The notes below the pieces were generated by a model, which saw only the letters and a list, made by a program, of their open reading frames with translations, had not been told where the DNA came from and ran no database searches. DNA of 64,000 bases from Ciborinia camelliae (lineage: Eukaryota; Ascomycota; Leotiomycetes; Helotiales; Sclerotiniaceae). The stretch covers positions 2,256,166 through 2,320,165 of the forward strand of contig JANPYM010000005.1 in NCBI GenBank assembly GCA_025890175.1, written 5' to 3'. Positions 12,355 through 23,677 of this stretch are shown here, in pieces. Position 1 is the first letter of the stretch. Each line of letters starts with the position of its first letter. The translations under genes and the position numbers were made by a program.

Positions 12355-15300
12355 GGGGGGTTTTTCGTGGGTGGGAGAGAGGGAGGGGATATGTATATAA
12401 AATCTATTTTTCTTCTTCTTCTTCTTCCTCTTTTTGGCTCGAATTGAATTGAACTTCCTGGAATAAGTAAGGAAGGAAGGAAGATCTTTTGCCTTTTTTT
12501 TTACCCCCCCCCTGCTGTTTCAATGAATGAGGGACGAGAGACGATGAATGAATAAATACATGCATGCATGCATGTATGCATTTGAATCCATGGCGAAAGA
12601 AACGCAAGAGCCGAGAGGGAGGGAACGAGCATGCGAGGAGAAAAGGAGGTAAGTACAGTATAGCGAGAGGAGAGATTTTTATGGCGATATACGGAGGACC
12701 AACCTATTGCCATGGGAAGATATAATATACACACAGTAATCATAATTATAGGAAAGAGAGAGGACAGACATCATACATACATATATATATACATATATAC
12801 AGAACCCGTATCGTATGTGTATGTAGGTATGTATATGTGTATCTGTTCCGAGGCAGATGAGTGAGAATGTTAAATCATAAATCACTGAGCTACAGCTATA
12901 GGGAACAAACAGTCAGGCAGGACTCAGGGAACAAAAGAAAATCGTCGTCTACCTAGTATCTAGATACCTAGATAGATGGCCCCCATTCCATACACACAAG
13001 TATCGGAACTTGGAACTACCTAGTTACTTGTAGGTAGGTAGGTTATGGATGGTATAGTATAGTAGTATAGAGTAGCCAACTCGGGAATTCCAGCGTCGTT
13101 CTTGTTCGTCGCCAAATCAATCATTTCTCGAGACTCGAGGGAGAGAGAGTCGGAAATCATAGGGTGGGAGGGTGTGAGGGTGTGAGGGTATGAGGGTGGG
13201 GAAATATAATCCGATTGTATGTACAGGATAGTGATATAGGAAGAAGAAGAAGAAAAATAAGAAGAAGGGGAAGAAAGAGCTTAATGATTTCTTGTTTCGT
13301 CTCCTCCAAGCTTTCCATTATTTCATCTCATCTCATCTCCATGTTACTTTTCTCTCTCTCCAAAGGTTTATTTATATACGTACGTAGATACAGGATAGGT
13401 AGGTATCCATCCAAATTCCAATCCATCCATCCATCCCCATCCCCATCCCCATATCCCAACCTCGAGCAAACAAATAATAAATACCTATGTACCGTACTGT
13501 ACCATCCCACCGATATAATTCCTCGATATTCTCTACAAGTAAAGAAAGAAAGAATCAATCAATCAATCCATCCCCGGCTCGTGAGTCGTCACCCCCCTTT
13601 CTACCTACCTACCCTATCCATCCATGGATCCCCGCCCGCCTAACCAACCTTACCAACCAACCTAGACTAGGTACATGCACCTTCCTCTACATCCACGCCC
13701 ATCCAAACAAGAAACCACCACCAAAAAAATCACAAAAAAAGAAAAAATAAACATACAACAGTAGGGATTCGCTGGTGGTCACCCACCCAACTACTAATCC
13801 ACCGATCTGAGGCTTGTGTATGGCAGAGCGGACGGGATGCCCAATTCTCCTCAGTCTATGGTCGTATGTGACAGAGGAGGTGAAAAATAGATTTATATCG
13901 GACCATCCATCCATTTGTGATTGATTGATTGATCAATTTGAATCCAACAAACCGAACCGAACCGAACACAACCCCGCAGTCCCATCTCCTGATCTAAAAG
14001 AACTCCAAGTCGATATATCTTTTGTCCTTCTCCCTACTCCCTCTTCTCTTCCCCGCCTCCATAAGTTCCTTGAATCATAAGATGACTATTTGATTGTATC
14101 ACCACCCATCCACTCACTCACTCACTCGCTCGAAGATTCCACGATTTCGGCAAACCAAACCAAACCACATAAATAGATAGATAGGTACACCTACCTACCT
14201 ACCCAAATCCATCTCAAGAACAACACAACAAAACCCAACCCATACCCCCAATCAACATCCCTCCGCTCAGTAATTCCCCTCAAACAACGCGAGCTGCGAG
14301 CAAGTCTGCATATGAAATATCCCCAATCCAAAAACCAAACCCAACCCAACAAGTCGGGGCAGACGAAAAAACCCCCCAAACCCCCAACCCCCTCGAAAAA
14401 ATCCCTAAAATCAAATCTCGAATGTATACATTTCGGACCCGAAGGGTGCCTACCTACCTACGATGTAGGTAGTACCCAACAACATGACCGTCCCCACCCC
14501 TCTCGTGATCAAAACATAAAGCATGAGAAAAATGAACTTTTGTTGCACATCTGATGAGTCGGACCGACCGCGGGCCGTTGAGGGGTGGAGGGGTGTAGGC
14601 GGGCTGCAGACAAACAAAACAAACAAAACAAAACAAGCAAACAAACGGTGGATGGTTCAACAAAGTGGTCTGACACCGAGAGAAAAGCTAGGGAGTAGGT
14701 ATAGATGGATGGATGGAAAGGCCATTGCAGGTGGGAACGGTCACGGCCCATACCTATAAGGCTGCACCGTCACTCCTGTGGCAAGCTTACCTATACACTG
14801 TGTATGCTGCCTCCTCAGCCGTGTTTACTAAGTACATGGAACACAATTCAGGGGCCGAGACAAATAATATGAAGATTTGTCTCAAATTTCTTTAAGAAGT
14901 CAAGCAAGTTTGTTAGCTTATTGGGTGCTAGTTGAGAGGTATTTGTTCATGGTTATTGAGAGAAACATATGTTCAATATCAATATCCATTATATGAAGCC
15001 AGCCAAACCATCAAGCCTCAGAAGATACCTTCGAACACTAGCTCATGAATCAAACTCTTGGAAACAGCACTTGCACCTACATAATGAGTAAAAGGAAGGA
15101 AGAAATAAGTGGCCTAGTGAATAAGTTTTCATTTCCCTCGTAATAAGTTAAAGTAGAAATCTGTGTCTCTGCATCCACTCAACCACACCCTGCCATGCAT
15201 ATCATACCCCTAGTTTTGGTAAATTGATCTGCTGCGAGAGCTCCAGCCGTAACTCATATCATGTCTTGCATCCAAGCTTGTTGTGCGGTACCTTGAGTCG

Positions 15301-15368
15301 GTTTGTGGTGAGTGAAAACATGCATGGCTTGTTATTACCGATCCTCTTATCCCTCCCCATTTCCCAAA
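12355..15368. other. gene-poor intergenic region, microsatellite-rich
   Basis: About 3 kb without a supportable gene. It contains TACATA/ATGCATGC runs (12550-12840), GTAG tetramers near 13030, a GAAGAA run at 13241-13270, CCATCC/CCCCAT repeats (13410-13450), CAATCAAT, and AAC/AAAC-rich stretches (14130-14350 and 14610-14650). Frames here are short and read through these repeats. Confidence 0.6.
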
Positions 15369-16237
15369 TCAAAATTGATCTACCACATCAGTTAGTAAAC
15401 ATACCCCCTAAAGTACCAAAACAACCTTTCCCCCAAGATAAATAAGAGAACCCAAACTCACCTAAAGTCATACTCATGCTAACATCCGTGTTCTCCACCA
15501 TCTTTGTAAACTCCTCAAAACTTATCTTCCCGTCTCTATCCAAATCTGCCTCCATAATTGTCTTGTCGACAATCTGCTGCAATTGTTGATCCTTCAAATT
15601 ACTTCCCACCATCATCTTCAACACAATGAATAATTCCCCATTGCTGATATATCCATCACGATCGATGTCATAGACCTTGAATGCGAAGCGAAGCTTTTGC
15701 TCCTTGTTTCCTTTACTACTGAATGCGCTGAGCCCACTGACGAATTCCTGGAAATCAACATCTCCACCTCCATCTTCATCGAATATGGCGATCATTCTGC
15801 ATGAGAGAAAAGAGTTAGAATACATCTCATCTCAGACATCGTATGCGAGCAGCAGATAGAAGATAGACAAACCTCGTAGCCAGTGGATTCGAAGAGATTT
15901 GCGGAAGGCTGAGGAACTCCTCACGCTCAATAGTACCGGAGTTATCCTGTAGAAATAACCTTCATTAGCCCACCTCCATTTCACAAACCACGCACACTTC
16001 ACTCCCCCCAGTACACCGGGGGCAGTACACCGCAGAAGTAGAATATTGCGCACCTTATCCAGCTTCATAAAACGTTTCCTTAATCTATCAACCTCATCTC
16101 GATCAACTGCCTCGCACCCAAGATTAGCGCTGATGTCTCGCAACAACCAGTCAGATAGTTATTGAAAAAGATGTATTGTCCGCACAGTTAGACCCTTGCA
16201 CAATATTCTCCAATACTGCACTGCTTGTATTTCCCAT
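15369..16237 (-). CDS. CNB1: calcineurin regulatory subunit B
   Basis: Five exons on the minus strand: 16186-16237, 16054-16106, 15873-15946, 15462-15796 and 15369-15379. They join to 525 nt, giving 174 residues, the usual calcineurin B length. The protein starts MGNTSS, a glycine-2 N-myristoylation signal. It has four EF-hands with loops [36 protein letters not shown] and [12 protein letters not shown], each with acidic residues at the calcium positions, and ends MSMTLDQF. As established for the family, it binds calcium and the catalytic subunit CnA to form the calcium/calmodulin-dependent phosphatase that dephosphorylates Crz1-type factors and controls stress response and growth. Introns are 76-107 nt, and the last coding exon is only 11 nt (codes the end of D plus QF and stop). 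It is divergent from EPL1. Confidence 0.97.
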
Positions 16238-17188
16238 CTTGGCGAATTATTTGATATGTATTTGTGTATTTGCGTATGTGTGTATTTGTTCGTTCGAAAT
16301 GTAGTGATTGAGCGAGTAGTAAGGTTTGTTGGTGGAGTAAAGGAGGTGATCGCAAGACTAAGCTTGAGTTGAGTTCAGTTCAGTTCAGTGCAGTTCAGTT
16401 CAGTTGTTCCCCTAACGGAGGTTTGATTAAAAAGGCGGGGAGGGGAGGAGGCTGAAAGTATGTACTAGTAGGTACCAGGTAAGGTATGTACTGTAGGTAT
16501 CAATTGGTAAGATTCGAAGATTGATTCGAAGATTCGACTATGGATGGATAGATGGATGGATGGATGAGTCAGGTAACCTCTTATTCCCCTTCAAAATATG
16601 ATATTATTGACTCAAGAGTAATGAGTAGATAGATACCTAGGTATTATCTCTCTATTTCCTGAAGCTAATAAGGTTATATAATTTATCTTCCCCCCCTTAA
16701 ATCTTGAATGATTTTTGGTGGTGATTATTGTATTTGAATTTGAATTTATTTGTATTATTGAATATTTAATTTAATTGAAGTTATCGATATAGATAGATAT
16801 CTACCTGGTACCTACCTACCCAACCCAACCCAACCTACCTTGGAATTCTCCTAATCGTCAGAAGTTTGATAATGCAGGGATCCTCAATCCGGTATAGTCC
16901 CAAGAATGTTCTTTGTTGTTGCCTTATACAGTAACCAAATCAGGCCAACATTACCCAAATTAGAGTTATTGACACATTGAACCAGGAAAAATTTGCTCGT
17001 ATCACGAACGTCGGAACGTGGCGAGGTACAATTTTCCATCATCAAAATATTCACACTGACATCGATTTACAATTAAAAAAATGGATTAAACATTCAGTCA
17101 TGAACGACTTTTTATTGTATGAATTTTTTACGCGTCAAAATTGCGTTGTCGCGTTAATTTTACATATCGAAGTTATTTCACCAACAAT
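16238..17188. promoter_or_regulatory. divergent intergenic region CNB1 / EPL1
   Basis: About 950 bp separate the two start codons, so both promoters must lie here. It contains a GTTCA pentamer array (about 16371-16404), an ATGG/GATG tetramer run near 16545, and AT-rich stretches. No specific factor site can be claimed. Confidence 0.6.
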
Positions 17189-19015
17189 ATGAGGACACAA
17201 CCTGCCGGAAGGGTGGTGCGCCAAAAGAAGCTCAACAGATCCACCCATCAACAAATTCTGCGAGAAGACCAAATAGAATCTGCGGAATATGATTCTTTAC
17301 AAGGTCAATACAAAGTAGAGACCGGTGTCGAAAAAGCTGAAGAAAATGTTAGTATCACGTGCTCGATCTTACCATTCTATCACGTGATGGATTTGCTGAC
17401 TTTATTTGTCTCGAAACAGGAATACCATCTTCAAGCTGCTTTGGCAGCTAGTCACGCTTCGGGTGATAAGGACGCCCCCCAAGAGATTCCAGCTCCCCCT
17501 GCACAGGAAGGTACCGATATTGACTATGAATCCTTATATTCAAGGAAATTTGACAAACCTGCGACCTATATCCGCTTTTCACAAACCGTAGAAGAATGTA
17601 CCGGTTGTCAATATAATATGACCACCGAAGATGACATCTTTCTAAGGGATCATAATAAGAGAAAGACTCTTTCGAATCAACAACTTTCGGAAGATAACTT
17701 CGAAAAGCTCATGGAACTTTTCGAGGAAACTGTTGATACTCACGCTCCCTATGCTTCAGTGGACAATACCTTGGTGAGCTTTGAGACCATGAAGGAAGCT
17801 ATTAAGGAACGAGGGGAGGAAAGAATACCTGCCTACGTGAAAGACATATATGAATACTGGAAGTCTAGGCGACAAGACTGTGGGAATCGTGGCATTCAGC
17901 CTAGTCTGAAGTTCGAGACGCACCAGGATATTGACGAAGGCGATCCATATGTTTGCTTCCGTCGTCGTGAAGTCAGAGCTACCAGGAAAACCAGAGCACG
18001 AGACATGCAAATCACAGATAAAGTTAGGAGATTGAGAAAGGAAATGGAAGAAGCAAGGCACCTGATCAAAATGGCGACTGAACGAGAAACTTATAAGAAA
18101 CAACTCTTGCAAGTCGAGCGTTCTGTCTTCGAGTCTCGTAGTGAAATCAAGAGTCTCAAGATCAAGCTGGGTATCAAGAGTGATTCTGATGACGAACTTC
18201 TCATCAACCAGAAGGTATGCATACTCTCGTTCCTTGAAAGAGAGTTTGAATTTCCTACTGACATTTCAAAGCCGCAAAAGAGAAAGGCCATGGACTTCCA
18301 AAATGTGCAACGTCCTCTGCCTCCAATTCGTATTCCACCTCGTACGGATGGTCGCGGAATTGAACCCGATCTGATATTATTAAGTGATCAGCTGGCCCAG
18401 AAGGAGAATATGTTGCAAAGAGAACTCGAGGAAAAATGTGCACAACACGTCAAGTGGAACGATAGCTATATCGACTGCACAAGGGAACCACTCTTACCAG
18501 TCGAAGGACAAAGCTCGGGTTTCCGTACTGCGACTGCCCAATATTTAGTGACCCCACCATCATCTGTGACTTCGGAATCGTTTGATCAAGCATCTCCAGT
18601 CACCCAAGAGAAGCCGGATGCGGTGGCCGTGCGTTATAGTACACCTCCAGAGGAAGACGACCGTCACGCGCAACCAGCATACCGGAGACGAATTGGCCGA
18701 GGTGGTCGGCTGTGGATAGACCGGAGAGGCATGTCTACAGCCGCCAATAAAGGCGTAGAGGAGAAATCTGACCGTTGGAAATATGACCAGGATGATGATG
18801 ATGTTGGACAACCTGTATATCCGGTAGACCCATATGATACCAACCCTCTGCGTTTCAGATCCACGATACCTCTCTCTGTTCATATGTATCCGGATGCACA
18901 TCGGCAAAGGATGTTCCAGCAGGCAACGCAATCGAACAGGGCTGGTACTGGTGGTAGTCCTGGGAACAACCGAGCAATCGGGCCTCCACCACATCCACCG
19001 AATCAACCTAGTTAA
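17189..19015 (+). CDS. EPL1: Enhancer of polycomb-like protein 1 (NuA4 subunit)
   Basis: Exons 17189-17347, 17420-18214 and 18272-19015 give 565 residues. The start MRTQPAGRVVRQKKLN matches the EPL1 N-terminus; a longer frame to 17141 begins with TTG only. The conserved EPcA region includes NRSTHQQILREDQIES, the segment EGTDIDYESLYSRKF and GCQYNMTTEDDIFL. A basic/coiled-coil region follows (about residues 245-340), then a proline-rich C-terminal tail. In yeast, Epl1 anchors the Esa1-Yng2-Eaf6 piccolo module to the NuA4 histone H4/H2A acetyltransferase in the nucleus. Both introns (72 and 57 nt) are multiples of three with no stop, so the unspliced frame also reads through. They are called introns because GT-AG ends, composition and family continuity (AEEN-EYHLQ and INQK-PQKRK) agree. 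Confidence 0.93.
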   Translation: MRTQPAGRVVRQKKLNRSTHQQILREDQIESAEYDSLQGQYKVETGVEKAEENVSITCSILPFYHVMDLLTLFVSKQEYHLQAALAASHASGDKDAPQEIPAPPAQEGTDIDYESLYSRKFDKPATYIRFSQTVEECTGCQYNMTTEDDIFLRDHNKRKTLSNQQLSEDNFEKLMELFEETVDTHAPYASVDNTLVSFETMKEAIKERGEERIPAYVKDIYEYWKSRRQDCGNRGIQPSLKFETHQDIDEGDPYVCFRRREVRATRKTRARDMQITDKVRRLRKEMEEARHLIKMATERETYKKQLLQVERSVFESRSEIKSLKIKLGIKSDSDDELLINQKVCILSFLEREFEFPTDISKPQKRKAMDFQNVQRPLPPIRIPPRTDGRGIEPDLILLSDQLAQKENMLQRELEEKCAQHVKWNDSYIDCTREPLLPVEGQSSGFRTATAQYLVTPPSSVTSESFDQASPVTQEKPDAVAVRYSTPPEEDDRHAQPAYRRRIGRGGRLWIDRRGMSTAANKGVEEKSDRWKYDQDDDDVGQPVYPVDPYDTNPLRFRSTIPLSVHMYPDAHRQRMFQQATQSNRAGTGGSPGNNRAIGPPPHPPNQPS

Positions 19016-19383
19016 TTAGAAACTTTCTTTTGTCATGACAACTGAGTTGTCACTTTACCAGGAGCGACTTCATTGCGAAGGCTTCTTTGTAAATCAACTT
19101 CTGCAGGGTTTAAACGGACAATGGGGGAAAGGGCGTTACCCAGGGAAAGGGCTGAGCGTTGATTTGTTGTCATTAGAAGTTTTGTCCGAAAGTACCCAAG
19201 GAAGGTATCTGGGAGACCTATTTTGTATTTTAGCGCTCATGACCGAGCAAGAATCATTAGAAATGATGATACAGGAGTCAAATATGACGCCCAATTAATA
19301 ATATCCATCAGTGCCCCCAGAGCAAAATGAAAAGCTTCGTGACCTACCAACCAAAGTGCTCTCGGCATTAACGAATCGACATT
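19016..19383. other. convergent 3' region EPL1 / RKM4-like
   Basis: About 370 bp lie between two facing stop codons. It is likely filled with the two 3' UTRs; an 87-codon frame at 19035-19298 matches nothing I know. Confidence 0.6.
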
Positions 19384-21047
19384 CTACCGAGAACGACCCT
19401 TTTTCTTTGGCTGTTCAATTTCCTCCCCTTTTCTTTTCGCATTTTTCATCGTACCCTCCTTCGAGGGCGCGAGCCTCATACGATGGTTGCCACCGGAAAA
19501 GGTAGTTGCCTCTTGCATAGCTGCTCGCAACACTTTCTTTTCTCCAGAACGTACTTGAATTGCCATGGCAGTTCGGACTGGGAGATTTGCGTTCTTGAGT
19601 AGCTCTTCGTCCTCCTCGAGAGTAGTCAAATATTCTTTCTCTCTCGCTTGCAACAGAATTACTAGGACCTGACCTGCGAGCTCCGTGGTAAGTTTGGAAC
19701 GGCTTGGAAGGCTGCTCTCTGAGTCCGAGATGGCTTTAAGATGACTTTCGTCAACGAGTAAGAGATACAGAAATGCTAATAGCTCGTCTGGGATGCTAGG
19801 CTCATCCGGACTAGAATGCACAAGATCAAAAGACTCTTCATAGACGCCTTCTCGTTCAGCCAACTCAAGGCGAGTTTTCAACCCGTCTTGAGTGAGTTTT
19901 GGCAACGATGGATGAACTTTGCCGTTCCGGAACAGAGAAACAATGAGCTCCGCTGAAATCTCGGCGACATCGTACGCAGAGTATCCATCTGTGACATATC
20001 CATATCTCCTTAGAAGGTCGGATCTGGGGAGCTGGCCATAACTAAACGTTGTCCCCGTTAGTGAACCACAATCGCGGCTGAAAATGGGGCTGAAAAAGGA
20101 CGAACTCATTGAATATTTCATCTCCCTTCGGAATAGGCTTGATTGCTCTCATCTCTAGCTCTTCGTTATCGCAGATCAAGCGAGCGTTATTCCTGTCTGC
20201 GTCTGCATTAAGCATATCCGCCAATGGAATCATAGATAATATAGTTTTCTCATCTTCGCCGTCATCGGAAACCAGGTCGTCCCCAGCGTCTTCTCCTTTG
20301 CCACCGGAGGTTGGACCGTCTGATGGATCTGGAATGTCGAATGCGTAAGCCATGATAACAGAAGCTACCTTGTGACACATCTCCGTGCTAGAATGCTTCA
20401 AGCCGAGTGGAGCTATGTAAGATGTAAACAAGGCCTCTGCACCCTTTTTTCCGATTTTCTTCACTACCGCGCTTGCTTGCAGTTCCGCGAGCTCGCTATC
20501 CGACCAAAACACCAGGCTGTCCAGTCGGTCTGGTAGTATCGCGAGGTACGGAGCCCACTTAGAATTGTCTACTTGTCCTTCGGTCATAAGTATCGAGGTA
20601 AGCGCCTAAGGTCCAGTCAGCCATGAAATCCAGGCCTTACTGATACATTCAGAACTACTTACTAGCCAAGCCGGCATCTTTTCCGATAGTCGTCGCGATA
20701 TTGGAAGAGGGTTCGCATTCTGAGCATTTAGGACGGCACTGCGGGGGATGCTGAAGATGATCTCGTCATCCTCAATGTCTTCTGTGGCCACTATTGGAAG
20801 TCAGTAAGAGGTCCTTTAGATGAGTTCCAAAAGATCAACCAGTAAGCGAATACCAGCTTTCTGATCAAACTCATCCATACTCCAATAGCCATAGAGAGGC
20901 AAAGAAAGAAAGGACCATACCGACACCTCGCCCTCGACTTTCTGAGCGGAGGTCAACCAAGGCCATCTTTGGATTTGTCCTGATACCCATTTCTTTAAGC
21001 CATGATGCGAAAGTTGCAGTTCTGGCTTCGAAATCGTCGATGTCCAT
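19384..21047 (-). CDS. RKM4: SET-domain ribosomal lysine N-methyltransferase, RKM4-like
   Basis: Four exons on the minus strand: 20921-21047, 20663-20790, 20106-20605 and 19384-20041, giving 470 residues. Introns of 130, 57 and 64 nt are GT-AG with matching phases. The N-terminus MDIDDFEARTATFASWLKEM leads into the SET fold (RGRGVVATEDIEDDEIIFSI), followed by the insert typical of RKM/RuBisCO-methyltransferase enzymes. Catalytic SET motifs are PLADMLNAD (about residues 213-221) and IFNDYGQLPRSDLLRRYGY, where NDYG is created across intron 3. The C-terminal part fits the RuBisCO-LSMT substrate-binding domain and ends in a lysine-rich patch (KKKGRSR), possibly a nuclear signal. Yeast Rkm4 monomethylates the large-subunit ribosomal protein Rpl42. 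The exact paralogue (Rkm4 versus SETD6-type) is inferred from motif order and memory, not from a search. Confidence 0.82.
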
Positions 21048-21951
21048 ATTTCCGGTATGTTATCCTCTGTTGTCAAAGAGACAATGTGCGTGGCGTGTGT
21101 GTAATGTAGTATCAGGATTGGCACATTAATCGTAGGTAATTTCTAAACTCGCACTCTGGTCTGCACCAAAGCGACAAATGTCGCTAAAATAAACCGATCA
21201 AATCAAGGGGCCCTAATCCTAATGGAGAGACAATGTGGGGCATTTACAAGGTCAGCAGGAAAAATTTCGCACTCCGGTCATTATTATTGATAGCAGTGGG
21301 ATGGATCATACAAATCATACAAAATCATACATTACGGTACTGCATTATGCACATTTTCCTTTCATTCATTTTTATGTGATATCGAGTATTTATTTCATAG
21401 ATATGAAGTGAAGTGAAAGAAAGTAACCTTACGTAACATAGGTAACATGACGAGGATACCTAGTATTTCTATTTCTGTTGTCCTTGCGGTAGGTTTTTTC
21501 AGCATAATCCTTATCGATTGCTTCCATTCCATTATTACTTAAGATTCAACCTTAAGATTCAAACGGTGGTGACGGGACTTTTTCAGCCTTGTCCACCAGT
21601 GAGTGGGTGCACGGATTGATGAAACGCTTCCTGCTCAACTTCCCAACTTCCAAACTTCAATTAAAATACCTACTAGGTAGTCTCACCTCACTCATCGTTT
21701 GAGATTTACTCGTACTGTAACTGTACTGTACCTATTGAATGATTCGAATCGGTTTTGGTGTCTAAAATCAAATCAGGTATGACATGACCATCTATCTATC
21801 TATCAATGAATGTTAGGTATTTTATGAGTCCGCACACCTACAACCCACCCTGGGTGGTCGGTCTCATTTTAGCGGCACCTCATCCATTTCCGTCGACCCC
21901 TCCATGATTTTATTTTCTCTGTAGCTAAATTATTACATTCCAACAGCCAAA
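21048..21951. promoter_or_regulatory. divergent intergenic region RKM4-like / KAE1
   Basis: Both start codons border this 900-bp stretch, so it holds both promoters. It contains short AT-rich runs, direct repeats of AAGATTCAA near 21540-21560 and a CTAT run near 21793. No defined element can be named. Confidence 0.55.
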
Positions 21952-23001
21952 ATGATTGCCATCGGACTTGAAGGTAGTGCTAATAAATTGGGTGTCGGTG
22001 TGATATCACATCCTTCCAAAGGCAAACCAGCTAAAATTCTTTCCAACATCCGACATACCTTTGTCTCGCCTCCAGGTGAAGGTTTCCTACCGAAAGATAC
22101 CGCGAAACATCATCGATCATGGGTTGTAAAACTTGTGAAGCAAGCTATGGCACAAGCTGGAATAAAGGTATCCGATATCGACTGCATATGTTATACAAAA
22201 GGCCCTGGCATGGGGGCGCCTCTCCAGAGCGTGGCTATCGCAGCGCGAATGCTTTCGTTGTTGTGGGGTAAAGAGTTGGTGGGGGTGAATCATTGCGTCG
22301 GACATATTGAAATGGGTCGAGAGATTACTGGGGCACAAAATCCGGTCGTTCTATATGTCAGTGGAGGAAATACCCAGGTGATTGCATATGCAGAGCAACG
22401 ATATCGAATTTTTGGAGAAGCGCTGGATATTGCAGTTGGTAACTGCTTGGATCGCTTTGCGAGGACCCTGGAGATCAGCAATGACCCTGCACCAGGATAC
22501 AATATTGAACAACTAGCAAAGAAGGGAAATGTGCTACTGGACTTGCCATATGCGGTAAAAGGGATGGATTGCTCATTTTCTGGAATTTTGGCGAGCATTG
22601 ACATCCTCGCGGCAGAACTCAAAGCGAACCCAGAGCAAAAAGATCCCATTACCGGAGAAATAATTACTACGGCAGATCTATGTTTCAGTCTACAGGAGAC
22701 TGTCTTCGCGATGCTAGTGGAGATCACAGAACGAGCTATGGCTCATGTAGGAAGCAACCAAGTCCTCATCGTGGGAGGTGTAGGTTGTAACGAGAGGCTA
22801 CAAGAAATGATGGGATTGATGGCAAGGGATAGGGGAGGAAGCGTCTTTGCAACCGATGAACGTTTCTGCATTGATAATGGTATAATGATAGCACAGGCTG
22901 GACTTTTGGCGTACGAAACTGGCTTCAGGACTCCATTAGAAGAGAGCACATGTACTCAAAGGTTCAGAACGGATCAGGTCTTCGTCAAGTGGAGAGAATG
23001 A
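21952..23001 (+). CDS. KAE1: tRNA N6-adenosine threonylcarbamoyltransferase Kae1 (KEOPS/EKC)
   Basis: An intronless 349-codon frame of the usual Kae1 length. It belongs to the Kae1/Qri7/TsaD family of ASKHA ATPases. Visible motifs: [16 protein letters not shown] (phosphate-1 strand), [21 protein letters not shown] with the metal-binding H-x3-H pair (His114, His118), [40 protein letters not shown] and [13 protein letters not shown]. In the KEOPS complex Kae1 transfers the threonylcarbamoyl group from TC-AMP to A37 of ANN-decoding tRNAs (t6A) in the cytosol and nucleus. There is no N-terminal mitochondrial presequence, so this is Kae1 rather than the mitochondrial Qri7. No Bud32 kinase fusion is present. 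It is tail-to-tail with the next gene, 89 bp between stops. Confidence 0.97.
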   Translation: MIAIGLEGSANKLGVGVISHPSKGKPAKILSNIRHTFVSPPGEGFLPKDTAKHHRSWVVKLVKQAMAQAGIKVSDIDCICYTKGPGMGAPLQSVAIAARMLSLLWGKELVGVNHCVGHIEMGREITGAQNPVVLYVSGGNTQVIAYAEQRYRIFGEALDIAVGNCLDRFARTLEISNDPAPGYNIEQLAKKGNVLLDLPYAVKGMDCSFSGILASIDILAAELKANPEQKDPITGEIITTADLCFSLQETVFAMLVEITERAMAHVGSNQVLIVGGVGCNERLQEMMGLMARDRGGSVFATDERFCIDNGIMIAQAGLLAYETGFRTPLEESTCTQRFRTDQVFVKWRE

Positions 23002-23090
23002 ATAGCCTATTAAGAACTTGGATACTGTCACTCCGAGAGATTACAGCCCAGGAATGCTTGGACTCGCATATCTCTGCCGACCCTGCTCTA

Positions 23091-23677
23091 TCAAAATCCA
23101 TCGTCGGAGTCATCGTCTTCCTCAATTATAGTTTGCGCCAATAACCCATGCTCCTCCTTCTTTCTACCTCTATCCTTTTCCAGCCATTCGGGATATCTCC
23201 TTTCTACAGAAGGATCGACTTTCCATCTCAATGGATCCGGTTTCGAACCTCGCTTCTTCTGTTCTTGTGCAGTGCGGATCGATGCCACGGAACGACCTGT
23301 TTCTGCAGGGCTGGATGTTAAGTTGAATAGTGATGCGAGAACGCTGGAGGAGATATGTAAAATCGAGCCAGTGATTAAGCCGATGAGGACAGCAGACCCC
23401 AGGAATATGATGAGGGTCTAAATACTATTAGCTACAGCCCATCAACTGATAATTGTATGTGCTTTACCTCGAATTTGGCTAGTACTTTCAAGGGGAGAAG
23501 CAAGGCGGAAATTAAAGAGTTTCCTAGATGTAGGAGTGGAGCCAGAGTAGTCCTAAGAATAGCCAATAGCCAATTAAAAATAAAATCAATTGGTAAGGAG
23601 AGATAATAAAATGTGCTTCCTATCATCGAAAGCCATGTTATATTTGCTGTTTCCATAATGGGTAATGAATGATCCAT
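23091..23677 (-). CDS. small fungal membrane protein of unknown function
   Basis: Two exons on the minus strand, 23468-23677 and 23091-23417, joined across a 50-nt GT-AG phase-0 intron, give 178 residues. Hydrophobic stretches lie at about residues 13-60 (IDFIFNWLLAILRTTLAPLLH and neighbours) and 72-95 (LIIFLGSAVLIGLITGSIL), suggesting two or three membrane segments. A charged C-terminal tail follows: DPLRWKVDPSVERRYPEWLE, KDRGRKKEE and an acidic end EEDDDSDDGF. I recall this tail pattern in uncharacterised ascomycete proteins; no function is known to me. The start at 23677 (MDHSLP) is chosen over the in-frame ATG at 23710 because the latter lies before a plausible acceptor (TTGCAG) and may be 5' UTR; MET at 23656 is another option. 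Confidence 0.72.

Noticed and set aside
18560..19006. Minus-strand frame of 148 codons
   Set aside because: Antisense shadow of the EPL1 C-terminal exon.
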